Positions 1-5,433 of a DNA stretch of 5,594 bases are shown here, in pieces. This DNA is from Paenibacillaceae bacterium UBA6304. GTDB taxonomy: Bacteria; Bacillota; Bacilli; Paenibacillales; Paenibacillaceae. The notes below the pieces were generated by a model. It had not been told where the DNA came from. It saw only the letters and a program-made list of their open reading frames with translations, and made no database searches. The stretch is from NCBI GenBank assembly GCA_002439285.1, contig DJTQ01000208.1, positions 3,243-8,836 of the forward strand, read 5' to 3'. The translations under genes and the position numbers were made by a program. Position 1 is the first letter of the stretch. Each line of letters begins with the position of its first letter.

Positions 1-991
1 CGGCGGTTCCGCTGCTGCGGTTGCTGCGGGGGAAGCCTACTTCACTCTGGGCTCCGACACGGGCGGTTCCATCCGTCAACCTGCATCTTATTGCGGTGTA
101 GTTGGTTTGAAGCCGACCTACGGCCTCGTATCCCGCTATGGTTTGGTGGCGTTCGCCTCCTCGCTGGATCAAATTGGGCCGATTACGAAGAACGTCGAGG
201 ATTCCGCCTATGTGCTGCAGGCCATCGCTGGCCATGATCACAAGGATTCGACCTCCGCGAATGTGGAGGTGCCGGACTATTTGGCGGCTTTGACGGGAGA
301 CGTTAAAGGACTGCGGATCGCGGTACCGAAGGAATACCTGGAAGGCGTCGATTCGCAAGTGAAGGCTGCCGTTATGGAAGCGCTGAAAGTGCTGGAAGGC
401 ATGGGAGCCGTCTGGGAAGAAGTATCCCTGCCACATACGGAATATGCGGTTGCGGCTTACTATTTGCTGGCTTCTTCCGAAGCTTCCTCCAACTTGTCGC
501 GGTTTGACGGTGTCCGCTACGGCGTGCGCGCGGATCATGCGGGCAGCCTGCTGGACCTGTATCTGGAATCGCGCAGCCAGGGCTTCGGTCCGGAAGTGAA
601 GCGCCGGATTATGCTGGGGACGTATGCGCTGAGTTCCGGTTATTATGACGCGTATTATTTAAAAGCTCAGAAGGTCCGCACACTGATTAAGCGCGATTTT
701 GACCAGACTTTCGAGAAATATGACGTCATTATCGGACCTACAGCGCCGACGACCGCTTTCCAATTGGGATCGCAGGTTGACGACCCGCTGACGATGTATC
801 TTAACGATATTTTGACGATCCCGGTCAGCCTGGCAGGGGTTCCTGCTATCAGCGTCCCTTGCGGCTTCGCGGATGGACTTCCGGTTGGCTTGCAAATTAT
901 CGGTAAGGCGTTCGACGAGAGCAGTGTGCTTCGTGTAGCTCATGCGTTTGAAGCTCAAACGGATCATCACAAACAACGTCCGTCGTTGTAA
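1..991 (+). CDS. gatA: Glutamyl-tRNA(Gln)/aspartyl-tRNA(Asn) amidotransferase subunit A, 5'-truncated by the window edge
   Basis: This is the amidase subunit of GatCAB. It hydrolyses glutamine and sends the ammonia to GatB, which amidates mischarged Glu-tRNA(Gln) or Asp-tRNA(Asn) in the cytoplasm. The open frame runs in from the left edge (first full codon at base 2) and stops with TAA at 989-991, giving 329 visible codons. GatA is usually about 485 residues, so roughly the first 155 are missing. The window opens inside the amidase signature ([10 protein letters not shown]), followed by [13 protein letters not shown]. The Ser codon at 68-70 fits the family's nucleophile. The cis-Ser of the Ser-cisSer-Lys triad should lie about two codons before the window, and the Lys further upstream. 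Typical C-terminal GatA blocks are present: [33 protein letters not shown] and [15 protein letters not shown]. gatB starts 23 bases after the stop, so the two are very probably co-transcribed. A TTG at 107 is an internal Leu codon, not a start. Confidence 0.97.
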   Translation, partial: GGSAAAVAAGEAYFTLGSDTGGSIRQPASYCGVVGLKPTYGLVSRYGLVAFASSLDQIGPITKNVEDSAYVLQAIAGHDHKDSTSANVEVPDYLAALTGDVKGLRIAVPKEYLEGVDSQVKAAVMEALKVLEGMGAVWEEVSLPHTEYAVAAYYLLASSEASSNLSRFDGVRYGVRADHAGSLLDLYLESRSQGFGPEVKRRIMLGTYALSSGYYDAYYLKAQKVRTLIKRDFDQTFEKYDVIIGPTAPTTAFQLGSQVDDPLTMYLNDILTIPVSLAGVPAISVPCGFADGLPVGLQIIGKAFDESSVLRVAHAFEAQTDHHKQRPSL

Positions 992-1014
992 TGAGTCATA
1001 TATAGGAGGTCAAC

Positions 1015-2454
1015 ATGTCAACATCCAAATATGAAACAGTGATCGGGTTGGAAGTGCATGTGGAGCTGCATACGAAGACGAAAATCTTCTGCGGCTGTTC
1101 CACGGAATTCGGCGCTCCTCCCAACAGCCATACTTGCCCGGTATGTCTCGGACATCCGGGAGTATTGCCGGTGCTTAATCGCCAGGCCGTGGATTATGCC
1201 ATGAAGGCGGCCATGGCGCTCAATTGCGAAATCGGCGATGTCAGCAAATTCGACCGGAAAAATTATTTTTATCCCGATTCGCCAAAAGCCTACCAAATCT
1301 CGCAGTTTGATCAGCCAATCGGAGAGAACGGTTATATCGATATCGAAGTCGACGGCGTGACGAAACGAATCGGAATTACCCGCTTGCACTTGGAGGAGGA
1401 CGCCGGCAAGTTGACACACGTCGACGGCGGATATGCCTCCCTTGTCGATTTCAATCGGGTCGGAACACCGCTGGTGGAAATCGTGTCCGAACCGGATCTT
1501 TCTTCGCCGGAAGAGGCGCGGGCCTACCTTGAGAAACTGCGGGCCATCATGCAGTATTGCGACGTATCCGATGTGAAGATGGAAGAAGGCTCGATGCGCT
1601 GTGACGCCAATATCAGTCTTCGTCCTCAGGGACAGAAGGAATTCGGCATCCGGGCCGAGTTGAAGAATATGAACTCCTTCCGCGGCGTATTGCGCGGTCT
1701 GGAGTATGAACAATACCGCCAAGCGGAAATCTTGGACGACGGCGGGCAAGTGGTTCAAGAGACTCGCCGCTGGGACGAAGCCCAAGGCAAAACGTTCTCC
1801 ATGCGCGGCAAAGAAGAAGCACATGATTATCGGTACTTCCCCGATCCTGACCTGGTGAAGATTCATATCGATCAGGAGTGGAAGGACCGGATCAGAGCCT
1901 CCATTCCGGAACTGCCGGATGCGCGCAAGGCGCGGTATGCCTCGGAATACGGGCTTCCCGAGTATGATGCCGGCGTGATTACGTCCTCCAAGCCGATTGC
2001 GGATCTGTTCGAGAGCAGCCTGGCCTATACGTCGGATGCGAAAGCCGTATCCAACTGGATTATGGGCGATCTGCTCGGCTATCTGAACAGCAATGGCTTG
2101 GAGCTTGCGGAAGTGAAGCTGTCCGGGCAAGGTCTCGGTGAGATGATCACTCTGATTGAGAAAGGGACGATCAGCTCCAAGATCGCCAAGACGGTCTTCA
2201 AGGAAATGCTGCAAAGCGGCAAGCAGCCGCAGCAAATCGTCGAAGAGCAGGGCCTGGTACAAATTAGCGATGAAGGTGCCATTTTGGCGATTGTGAAGGA
2301 AGTCGTGGCGAACAATCCGGCTTCGGTCCAAGATTATAAAGCAGGCAAAGACAAGGCGATCGGCTTCCTGGTCGGCCAAGTTATGAAGCAAAGCAAGGGC
2401 AAAGCCAATCCGGGCCTTGTCAACAAGCTGCTCGTCGATGTGTTAAAAGACTAG
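1015..2454 (+). CDS. gatB: Aspartyl/glutamyl-tRNA amidotransferase subunit B
   Basis: GatB is the kinase and transamidase subunit of GatCAB. It phosphorylates the Glu or Asp on the mischarged tRNA with ATP and replaces the phosphate with ammonia channelled from GatA. The protein has 479 residues, the usual full length. The ATG at 1015 is chosen because TAGGAGGT (1003-1010) lies 4 bases before it. Visible hallmarks are the N-terminal GLEVHVEL block (E13, H15), a zinc-type Cys set C26-x-C28 and C41-x-x-C44, LHLEEDAGK (124-132, with E128 a likely Mg ligand by family comparison), the GatB signature [13 protein letters not shown] (from D145), and ELKNMNSF (215-222). The C-terminal third is the helical GatB/YqeY-type tail that contacts tRNA, ending in [13 protein letters not shown]. 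The frame is intact, with no missing motif. It follows gatA by 23 bases and precedes an acetyltransferase gene by 43 bases without a visible terminator. Confidence 0.98.
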   Translation: MSTSKYETVIGLEVHVELHTKTKIFCGCSTEFGAPPNSHTCPVCLGHPGVLPVLNRQAVDYAMKAAMALNCEIGDVSKFDRKNYFYPDSPKAYQISQFDQPIGENGYIDIEVDGVTKRIGITRLHLEEDAGKLTHVDGGYASLVDFNRVGTPLVEIVSEPDLSSPEEARAYLEKLRAIMQYCDVSDVKMEEGSMRCDANISLRPQGQKEFGIRAELKNMNSFRGVLRGLEYEQYRQAEILDDGGQVVQETRRWDEAQGKTFSMRGKEEAHDYRYFPDPDLVKIHIDQEWKDRIRASIPELPDARKARYASEYGLPEYDAGVITSSKPIADLFESSLAYTSDAKAVSNWIMGDLLGYLNSNGLELAEVKLSGQGLGEMITLIEKGTISSKIAKTVFKEMLQSGKQPQQIVEEQGLVQISDEGAILAIVKEVVANNPASVQDYKAGKDKAIGFLVGQVMKQSKGKANPGLVNKLLVDVLKD

Positions 2455-2497
2455 TTCCTAAGAGGAAACGGTATCTCGTCTAAGGGGGAAACGGGGG

Positions 2498-2962
2498 ATG
2501 ATCGAAAGATTGTCGCTGCAGGACCATGATATGGTGGAGCAGCTATGGAGCCTACAGCACGTCGCCTATCGTCTGGAGGCGGCTGCGATTGGCCTGACGG
2601 AATATCCGCCTCTGCCCGAGACGTTCGATTCGATCCGTAGCAGCGGGGAGCAAATTTACGGGGAGGTAACGCCGGACGGGGAACTGCTTGGTGCCATCGT
2701 CACGGCTCCGTCGACTTCCCCGGAATGTCTGGAGATTACCCGACTGATGATCTCTCCAGAACACTTGCGCCAGGGAATCGGAGCTTCGCTGGTGAAATAC
2801 GTTATCGACAGTCACCCTACCATGAGGTCCTTTATTGTCACGGCCGGAACGCTTAACGCACCGGCCGTGTCCCTGTATCGGAAATTCGGTTTTGTGCCTG
2901 GAGAATGCGTAAGCTCGGCCGCAGGAGCAAGCCTTACCGTGTATCGCTATCATCGGGAGTAA
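2498..2962 (+). CDS. GNAT family N-acetyltransferase, substrate unknown
   Basis: A 154-residue single-domain protein of the GCN5-related acetyltransferase fold, expected to move an acetyl group from acetyl-CoA to an amine. Motif A, the acetyl-CoA pyrophosphate loop, is clear: strand LEITRLMISPEHL (78-90), then R91-Q-G-I-G95-A and helix SLVKYVID. Motif B follows as TAGTLNAPAVSLYRKFGFV (115-133), with N120, the frequent general acid Y127, and the K-F-G-F turn. The N-terminal part (1-60) is variable and gives no substrate clue. The ATG at 2498 is supported by AAGGGGG at 2482-2488, 9 bases upstream. The gene starts 43 bases after gatB with no terminator between, and an intrinsic terminator follows it, so it is probably the last cistron of the gatCAB transcript. 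That position need not mean a role in tRNA amidation. RimI-like protein acetylation or small-molecule detoxification are both possible; the sequence does not decide. Confidence 0.9.
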   Translation: MIERLSLQDHDMVEQLWSLQHVAYRLEAAAIGLTEYPPLPETFDSIRSSGEQIYGEVTPDGELLGAIVTAPSTSPECLEITRLMISPEHLRQGIGASLVKYVIDSHPTMRSFIVTAGTLNAPAVSLYRKFGFVPGECVSSAAGASLTVYRYHRE

Positions 2963-2974
2963 ATCACACACCTT

Positions 2975-3011
2975 CTGCCTTGGAAATTCACATTTCCCGG
3001 GCAGTTTTTTT
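2975..3011 (+). terminator. Rho-independent terminator after the gatAB-acetyltransferase unit
   Basis: Two 13-base arms (2975-2987 and 2992-3004) flank a 4-base TCAC loop and are followed directly by seven T (3005-3011). Pairing gives 11 Watson-Crick pairs, one G-U and one internal mismatch, with a GC-rich base (CTGCC/GGCAG). It starts 12 bases after the acetyltransferase stop codon. The T tract lies on the plus-strand side, matching the direction of the genes upstream. Confidence 0.93.
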
Positions 3012-3018
3012 GTGGATT

Positions 3019-3058
3019 GGGCCTTTATATGGGCCTTCTATGGGCCTGTTGGGGCCCT
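3019..3058. repeat. Ladder of four GGGCC motifs about one helical turn apart
   Basis: Three exact GGGCCT copies (3019, 3031 and 3042) and a variant GGGCCCT (3052) lie 12, 11 and 10 bases apart, just after the terminator T tract. Two copies share a wider ATGGGCCT. Each holds the self-complementary GGCC, so the stretch could pair with itself in several registers. No protein or RNA family with this pattern is recognised. It may be a degraded short tandem repeat. Confidence 0.55.
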
Positions 3059-3079
3059 GCGGTGCTCTGTGGTTGTCGC

Positions 3080-3298
3080 ATTAACTGTAAAACCTACATC
3101 TATTTTTTGGGTTTGCAATGACGCTTGCTAATTAACTGTATAACCTCCATCTAATTCGAGGGTTTCAGTAAGCATCGGGCTGTTATTGTTAAATTAACTG
3201 TAATTTTCCCAGCTAAATGCTGCAGGAGCGCCAGATTGGCTAAATTAACTGTAGGTTTTCCAGTTATATAATTGCGCTGGGTAGATCAAGTAACTATA
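3080..3298. repeat. Array of four (possibly five) spaced imperfect-palindrome repeats
   Basis: Four copies share the 22-base core TTAACTGTA-N7-CANYTA, starting at 3081, 3132, 3194 and 3245. The second block is at the same offset (16 bases) in every copy: CATCTA, CATCTA, CAGCTA and CAGTTA. Copy 4 is a perfect dyad, TAACTG-N9-CAGTTA (3246-3251 and 3261-3266). Copy 3 has one mismatch and copies 1 and 2 have two. Start-to-start distances are 51, 62 and 51 bases, near whole numbers of helical turns. A degenerate fifth copy (GTAACTATA, 3290-3298) keeps only the left block, and GTAACTTA at 3311 may be a further trace. The spacing sequence is mostly unrelated, so this is not a simple tandem duplication. 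It is not CRISPR: the repeats are too short, too divergent and unevenly spaced. It could be a family of intergenic repeats of this genus, a multi-site operator, or a set of RNA hairpins. I infer no function. Confidence 0.75.
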
Positions 3299-3393
3299 AC
3301 CCCGGAAGAAGTAACTTAGAATCTTTAGCGGTTGAGAGAAGGTGTGTCTTTTTCTTGGGGGGGGGTTCTAGAGGAGAATGCCCAGTTCATTCC
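3299..3393. other. Rest of the spacer, no gene seen
   Basis: Between the repeat array and the candidate promoter of the membrane-protein gene, I find no reading frame with a believable ribosome site, no terminator and no known RNA. The only distinct items are a weak GTAACTTA echo of the repeats (3311-3318) and the G tract listed separately. With the repeats and the GGGCC ladder, this makes 3012-3462 a non-coding stretch of about 450 bases. Confidence 0.6.
3357..3365 (+). repeat. Run of nine G (mononucleotide tract)
   Basis: Nine consecutive G follow a T/C-rich segment about 95 bases before the likely start of the membrane-protein gene. Tracts of this length can slip during replication. It lies outside any coding frame and upstream of the candidate -35/-10, so a length change could alter transcription only indirectly. 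Confidence 0.85.
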
Positions 3394-3423
3394 ATTACAG
3401 GAGAGAGGTTAATGGGGTATTAT
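3394..3423 (+). promoter_or_regulatory. Weak candidate SigA-type promoter for the DUF4097 gene
   Basis: ATTACA (3394-3399, 4 of 6 against TTGACA) is followed after 18 bases by TATTAT (3418-3423). An overlapping alternative -10, TATACT (3424-3429), scores better alone but has no -35 at usable distance. The gene needs its own promoter because a strong terminator and about 450 bases separate it from the previous gene. An alternative sigma factor cannot be excluded. Confidence 0.3.
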
Positions 3424-3453
3424 TATACTAGAATGTAATGATTTTAATTGCGT

Positions 3454-3462
3454 AGAAAGGAG
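3454..3462 (+). promoter_or_regulatory. Strong ribosome binding site that conflicts with the ATG
   Basis: AGAAAGGAG matches the 16S rRNA 3' end over nine bases. It abuts the ATG at 3463 with no spacer and lies inside the frame opened by TTG at 3448. A usual spacing of 6 to 9 bases would put initiation at ATA (3469) or CTG (3472). This site is the main reason the start of the following gene is uncertain. Confidence 0.7.
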
Positions 3463-5307
3463 ATGGCGATACTGAAGACACCCGTGAATCTGCAGAACAG
3501 GCAGGCCTTGCAGCTTGCGGCTCGGACCAAAGGCTTCCGGCCAAGACGGAGGAAGCGCAAATTCATAGCTTGCCTGCTTGCGGCGGTTTTTCCTGGTTTG
3601 GGCCATCTCTATCTGAAAATGTTTCTTAAAGGCGCGGCTTTGATTTATGTCGTTCTGCTCGATGCCTCGGCACTCATCTATTTCTCCTCGGTTCGCTCGG
3701 GGATTAATGTCCCGTTTCTCATCTTGCTGGGGCTGTTCATTCCCGTAATTTATTTTTATAGCATCTATGATGTGTTGCAATCTACCGATGTGCTCAATGC
3801 GAGACTCAAGCGGGCGGGGACCGGAGAGGGGGCGGAACCCATACCTGCGCCAAACGGCGCTCAAACAGGACCCGGTGTACGGAAGGGCATATTCGTAGGC
3901 ATCTTGCTGATGTGCGGCGGGGCTGTTATTTTTCTGTTCCGCCAGAAACCGCCGTGGCTTGAGGGGTTTATACAATGGTCGGCCGGATACGCCGTATCGG
4001 CGGCGCTTATCGTTACCGGGGGAGTGTTGATCTGGAAGGAATGTCGCCGCCGGCTTATCCGGACTGGACGCTTCACGGCCTCCTCGATGATCATCGTATT
4101 CGGGTTTCTGTTGCTGATCGACCGGGTTTGGGGACAAGATCTGATCCTGTCCTTGCCGAAATGGTGGCCGATCATTCTGGTGGCTGGCGGCGTCGAACAT
4201 ATTATGGTGCTGATGTGGAACCGTCGTCACACACTGCGGCCTGAACGACGGCTACGGGTGGATTTGAAAGGCTTGCTATTGTCGGTCGTCGTCGGTGTAT
4301 CGGTCTTTGGCGTAACCCAGCAGGAGCACTTTTTGCACTTGTGGAACCGCGTCAGCCTGGATCTGGCGGCAGCTGGCTCGGACTTCAGCAGCGAGGAAGG
4401 GTTTCATGCAGAGAAACCTCCCCTTGAGGTCCCGATTGATCTGGATACCGAGCAGATTAAAATCGATGGGGTAAACGGCAACATCGAGATCAGGCGGGCG
4501 GAAATCGAGGGTATCGTAATTCGGGCTACCGTCTGGGTCGATCAACTTCCTATGGAGGAGGCCGAGGCGGTTGCCGAGGAGACCTCCATCGATACATCCG
4601 TAGGCAAGGCACTGGCGGTTACGGTAAAAGATCGGACCTACGGGACCTCGGGTAAACGACATCCCCGCGTCAATTTAACCGTAATTTTGCCGGAAAACCG
4701 GTTCTTGGATATCGACGTTAGTACATCCAGCGGCGGTATTACGTTGACAGGCGTTCAAGCTCTGAAACAGCTCAAGCTGCAGACAGGTAACGGAAATCTG
4801 CGGATGTGGGATGTGGTTGGCGACGTATCTGCCAAGACTTTGAACGGGGATGCTGAGTTGTATCGTATTTTCGGTGACGTGAACGTAGATACCCAGGGAG
4901 GCAACCTAAAAGCAAAAGGAATCAGCGGTAATGCGTCTCTTTCCACGATGGTCGGCGATATTTCGTTGGTCAATGCGCAGGGAGAGATCAAAACGAGCAC
5001 CAAGAACGGTAATATCAAAATCGATGGCGCGTCCGCCGCCCTGCAAGCCGAATCGCTCAACGGCAAAATTCAAATTTCCGCAGATCAAATCGGCGGGGAT
5101 TGGAACGTATACAGCGCAGTCGGCGAGATGCAATTGGAAATCCCGGATCTGGGCGACTACAAGCTTGAAGGCTCCAGCGGCTATGGCGATATCGTCACTG
5201 ATTTACCTTTTATCGTGGAGAATAAAGAGATTAAGGGCGTTATGGGCAGTGGGGAGTATCAGATTAAGGTTGACGGAAACAGTAATCTAATTGTGACCAA
5301 AAGCTGA
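3463..5307 (+). CDS. Multi-pass membrane protein with C-terminal DUF4097 beta-solenoid domain
   Basis: 614 residues if started at ATG 3463. TTG 3448 would add five, and the ribosome site favours 3469-3472. Residues 1-33 are basic (RRRKRK at 28-33). Hydrophobic segments lie near 34-52 (with PGLGHLY), 57-75, 82-102, 142-159, 173-191, 207-224, 234-252 and 270-286. Arg/Lys-rich loops after 102, 191 and 252 look cytoplasmic. If segment 1 is re-entrant, the positive-inside rule puts the C-terminal half outside the membrane. The part around 207-252 (KWWPIILVAGGVEHI) recalls LiaF/LiaI-type helices. From about 325 to the end is a DUF4097-like domain built of short strands ending in G-(N/D/K/E)-(I/L/V) turns. 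These turns recur every 9 residues from G444 to G534 (A525 replaces one Gly), as in a beta-helix. DUF4097 occurs in B. subtilis LiaG and YvlB, linked to envelope stress; a similar role here is inference. No PadR or DUF1700 partner is adjacent. No terminator follows. Confidence 0.87.
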   Translation: MAILKTPVNLQNRQALQLAARTKGFRPRRRKRKFIACLLAAVFPGLGHLYLKMFLKGAALIYVVLLDASALIYFSSVRSGINVPFLILLGLFIPVIYFYSIYDVLQSTDVLNARLKRAGTGEGAEPIPAPNGAQTGPGVRKGIFVGILLMCGGAVIFLFRQKPPWLEGFIQWSAGYAVSAALIVTGGVLIWKECRRRLIRTGRFTASSMIIVFGFLLLIDRVWGQDLILSLPKWWPIILVAGGVEHIMVLMWNRRHTLRPERRLRVDLKGLLLSVVVGVSVFGVTQQEHFLHLWNRVSLDLAAAGSDFSSEEGFHAEKPPLEVPIDLDTEQIKIDGVNGNIEIRRAEIEGIVIRATVWVDQLPMEEAEAVAEETSIDTSVGKALAVTVKDRTYGTSGKRHPRVNLTVILPENRFLDIDVSTSSGGITLTGVQALKQLKLQTGNGNLRMWDVVGDVSAKTLNGDAELYRIFGDVNVDTQGGNLKAKGISGNASLSTMVGDISLVNAQGEIKTSTKNGNIKIDGASAALQAESLNGKIQISADQIGGDWNVYSAVGEMQLEIPDLGDYKLEGSSGYGDIVTDLPFIVENKEIKGVMGSGEYQIKVDGNSNLIVTKS

Positions 5308-5355
5308 ATTCACATGAAATGTAAATAATCCGGCCTTGTACAGGATGTTAGTTCG

Positions 5356-5385
5356 TTGACAAAAGAATTATGATAAACGTACAAT
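5356..5385 (+). promoter_or_regulatory. SigA-type promoter of perR
   Basis: A perfect TTGACA (5356-5361) is followed, after an 18-base spacer, by TACAAT (5380-5385, 5 of 6 against TATAAT). Transcription should begin near 5391-5393, leaving a leader of about 40 bases before the ATG at 5434. It lies 48 bases after the stop codon of the DUF4097 gene, so perR has its own promoter whether or not upstream transcription reads through. Confidence 0.82.
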
Positions 5386-5389
5386 AAAT

Positions 5390-5404
5390 TTATAAGAATT
5401 CTAA
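5390..5404 (+). promoter_or_regulatory. Per-box-like operator at the perR transcription start
   Basis: TTATAAGAATTCTAA agrees with the Bacillus Per box TTATAATNATTATAA at 12 of 14 defined positions, and its half-sites pair as a 7-1-7 inverted repeat at 5 of 7. It begins 4 bases after the -10 hexamer, covering the expected transcription start, where a bound repressor would block initiation. PerR is known to repress its own gene in B. subtilis, so autoregulation is the natural reading. Binding itself is inferred. Confidence 0.65.
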
Positions 5405-5433
5405 TTTGGACTTTGTTAAGGGCGGTGGACTTA

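Noticed and set aside
107..109. TTG as the start of a short gatA-like gene
   Set aside because: The frame is open to the left edge and the codons before it encode the amidase signature, so this is an internal Leu codon of a gene cut by the window edge.
1018..2391. 457-codon antisense open frame across gatB
   Set aside because: It lies wholly inside the well-supported gatB, its translation shows no recognisable domain and has the His/Arg/Leu-rich look of a shadow frame, and I saw no ribosome site for it. Codon bias of gatB explains the lack of stops.
3080..3298. CRISPR array
   Set aside because: The shared core is only 22 bases with variable positions, copies are imperfect palindromes, spacing varies (51, 62, 51, 45) and no cas gene is nearby.
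3369..3431. 17-codon frame starting at ATG 3378 after GAGGAG
   Set aside because: The ribosome site is only one base from the ATG, the product has no features, and the likely promoter of the next gene lies inside or after it.
3409..4230. 273-codon antisense open frame opposite the membrane-protein gene
   Set aside because: The plus-strand frame has clear membrane helices and a known C-terminal domain, while the antisense product is rich in Gln, Arg, Pro and His without motifs. It is a shadow.
5329..5345. ATCC...GGAT dyad as terminator of the DUF4097 gene
   Set aside because: The stem is short and imperfect and no T tract follows.
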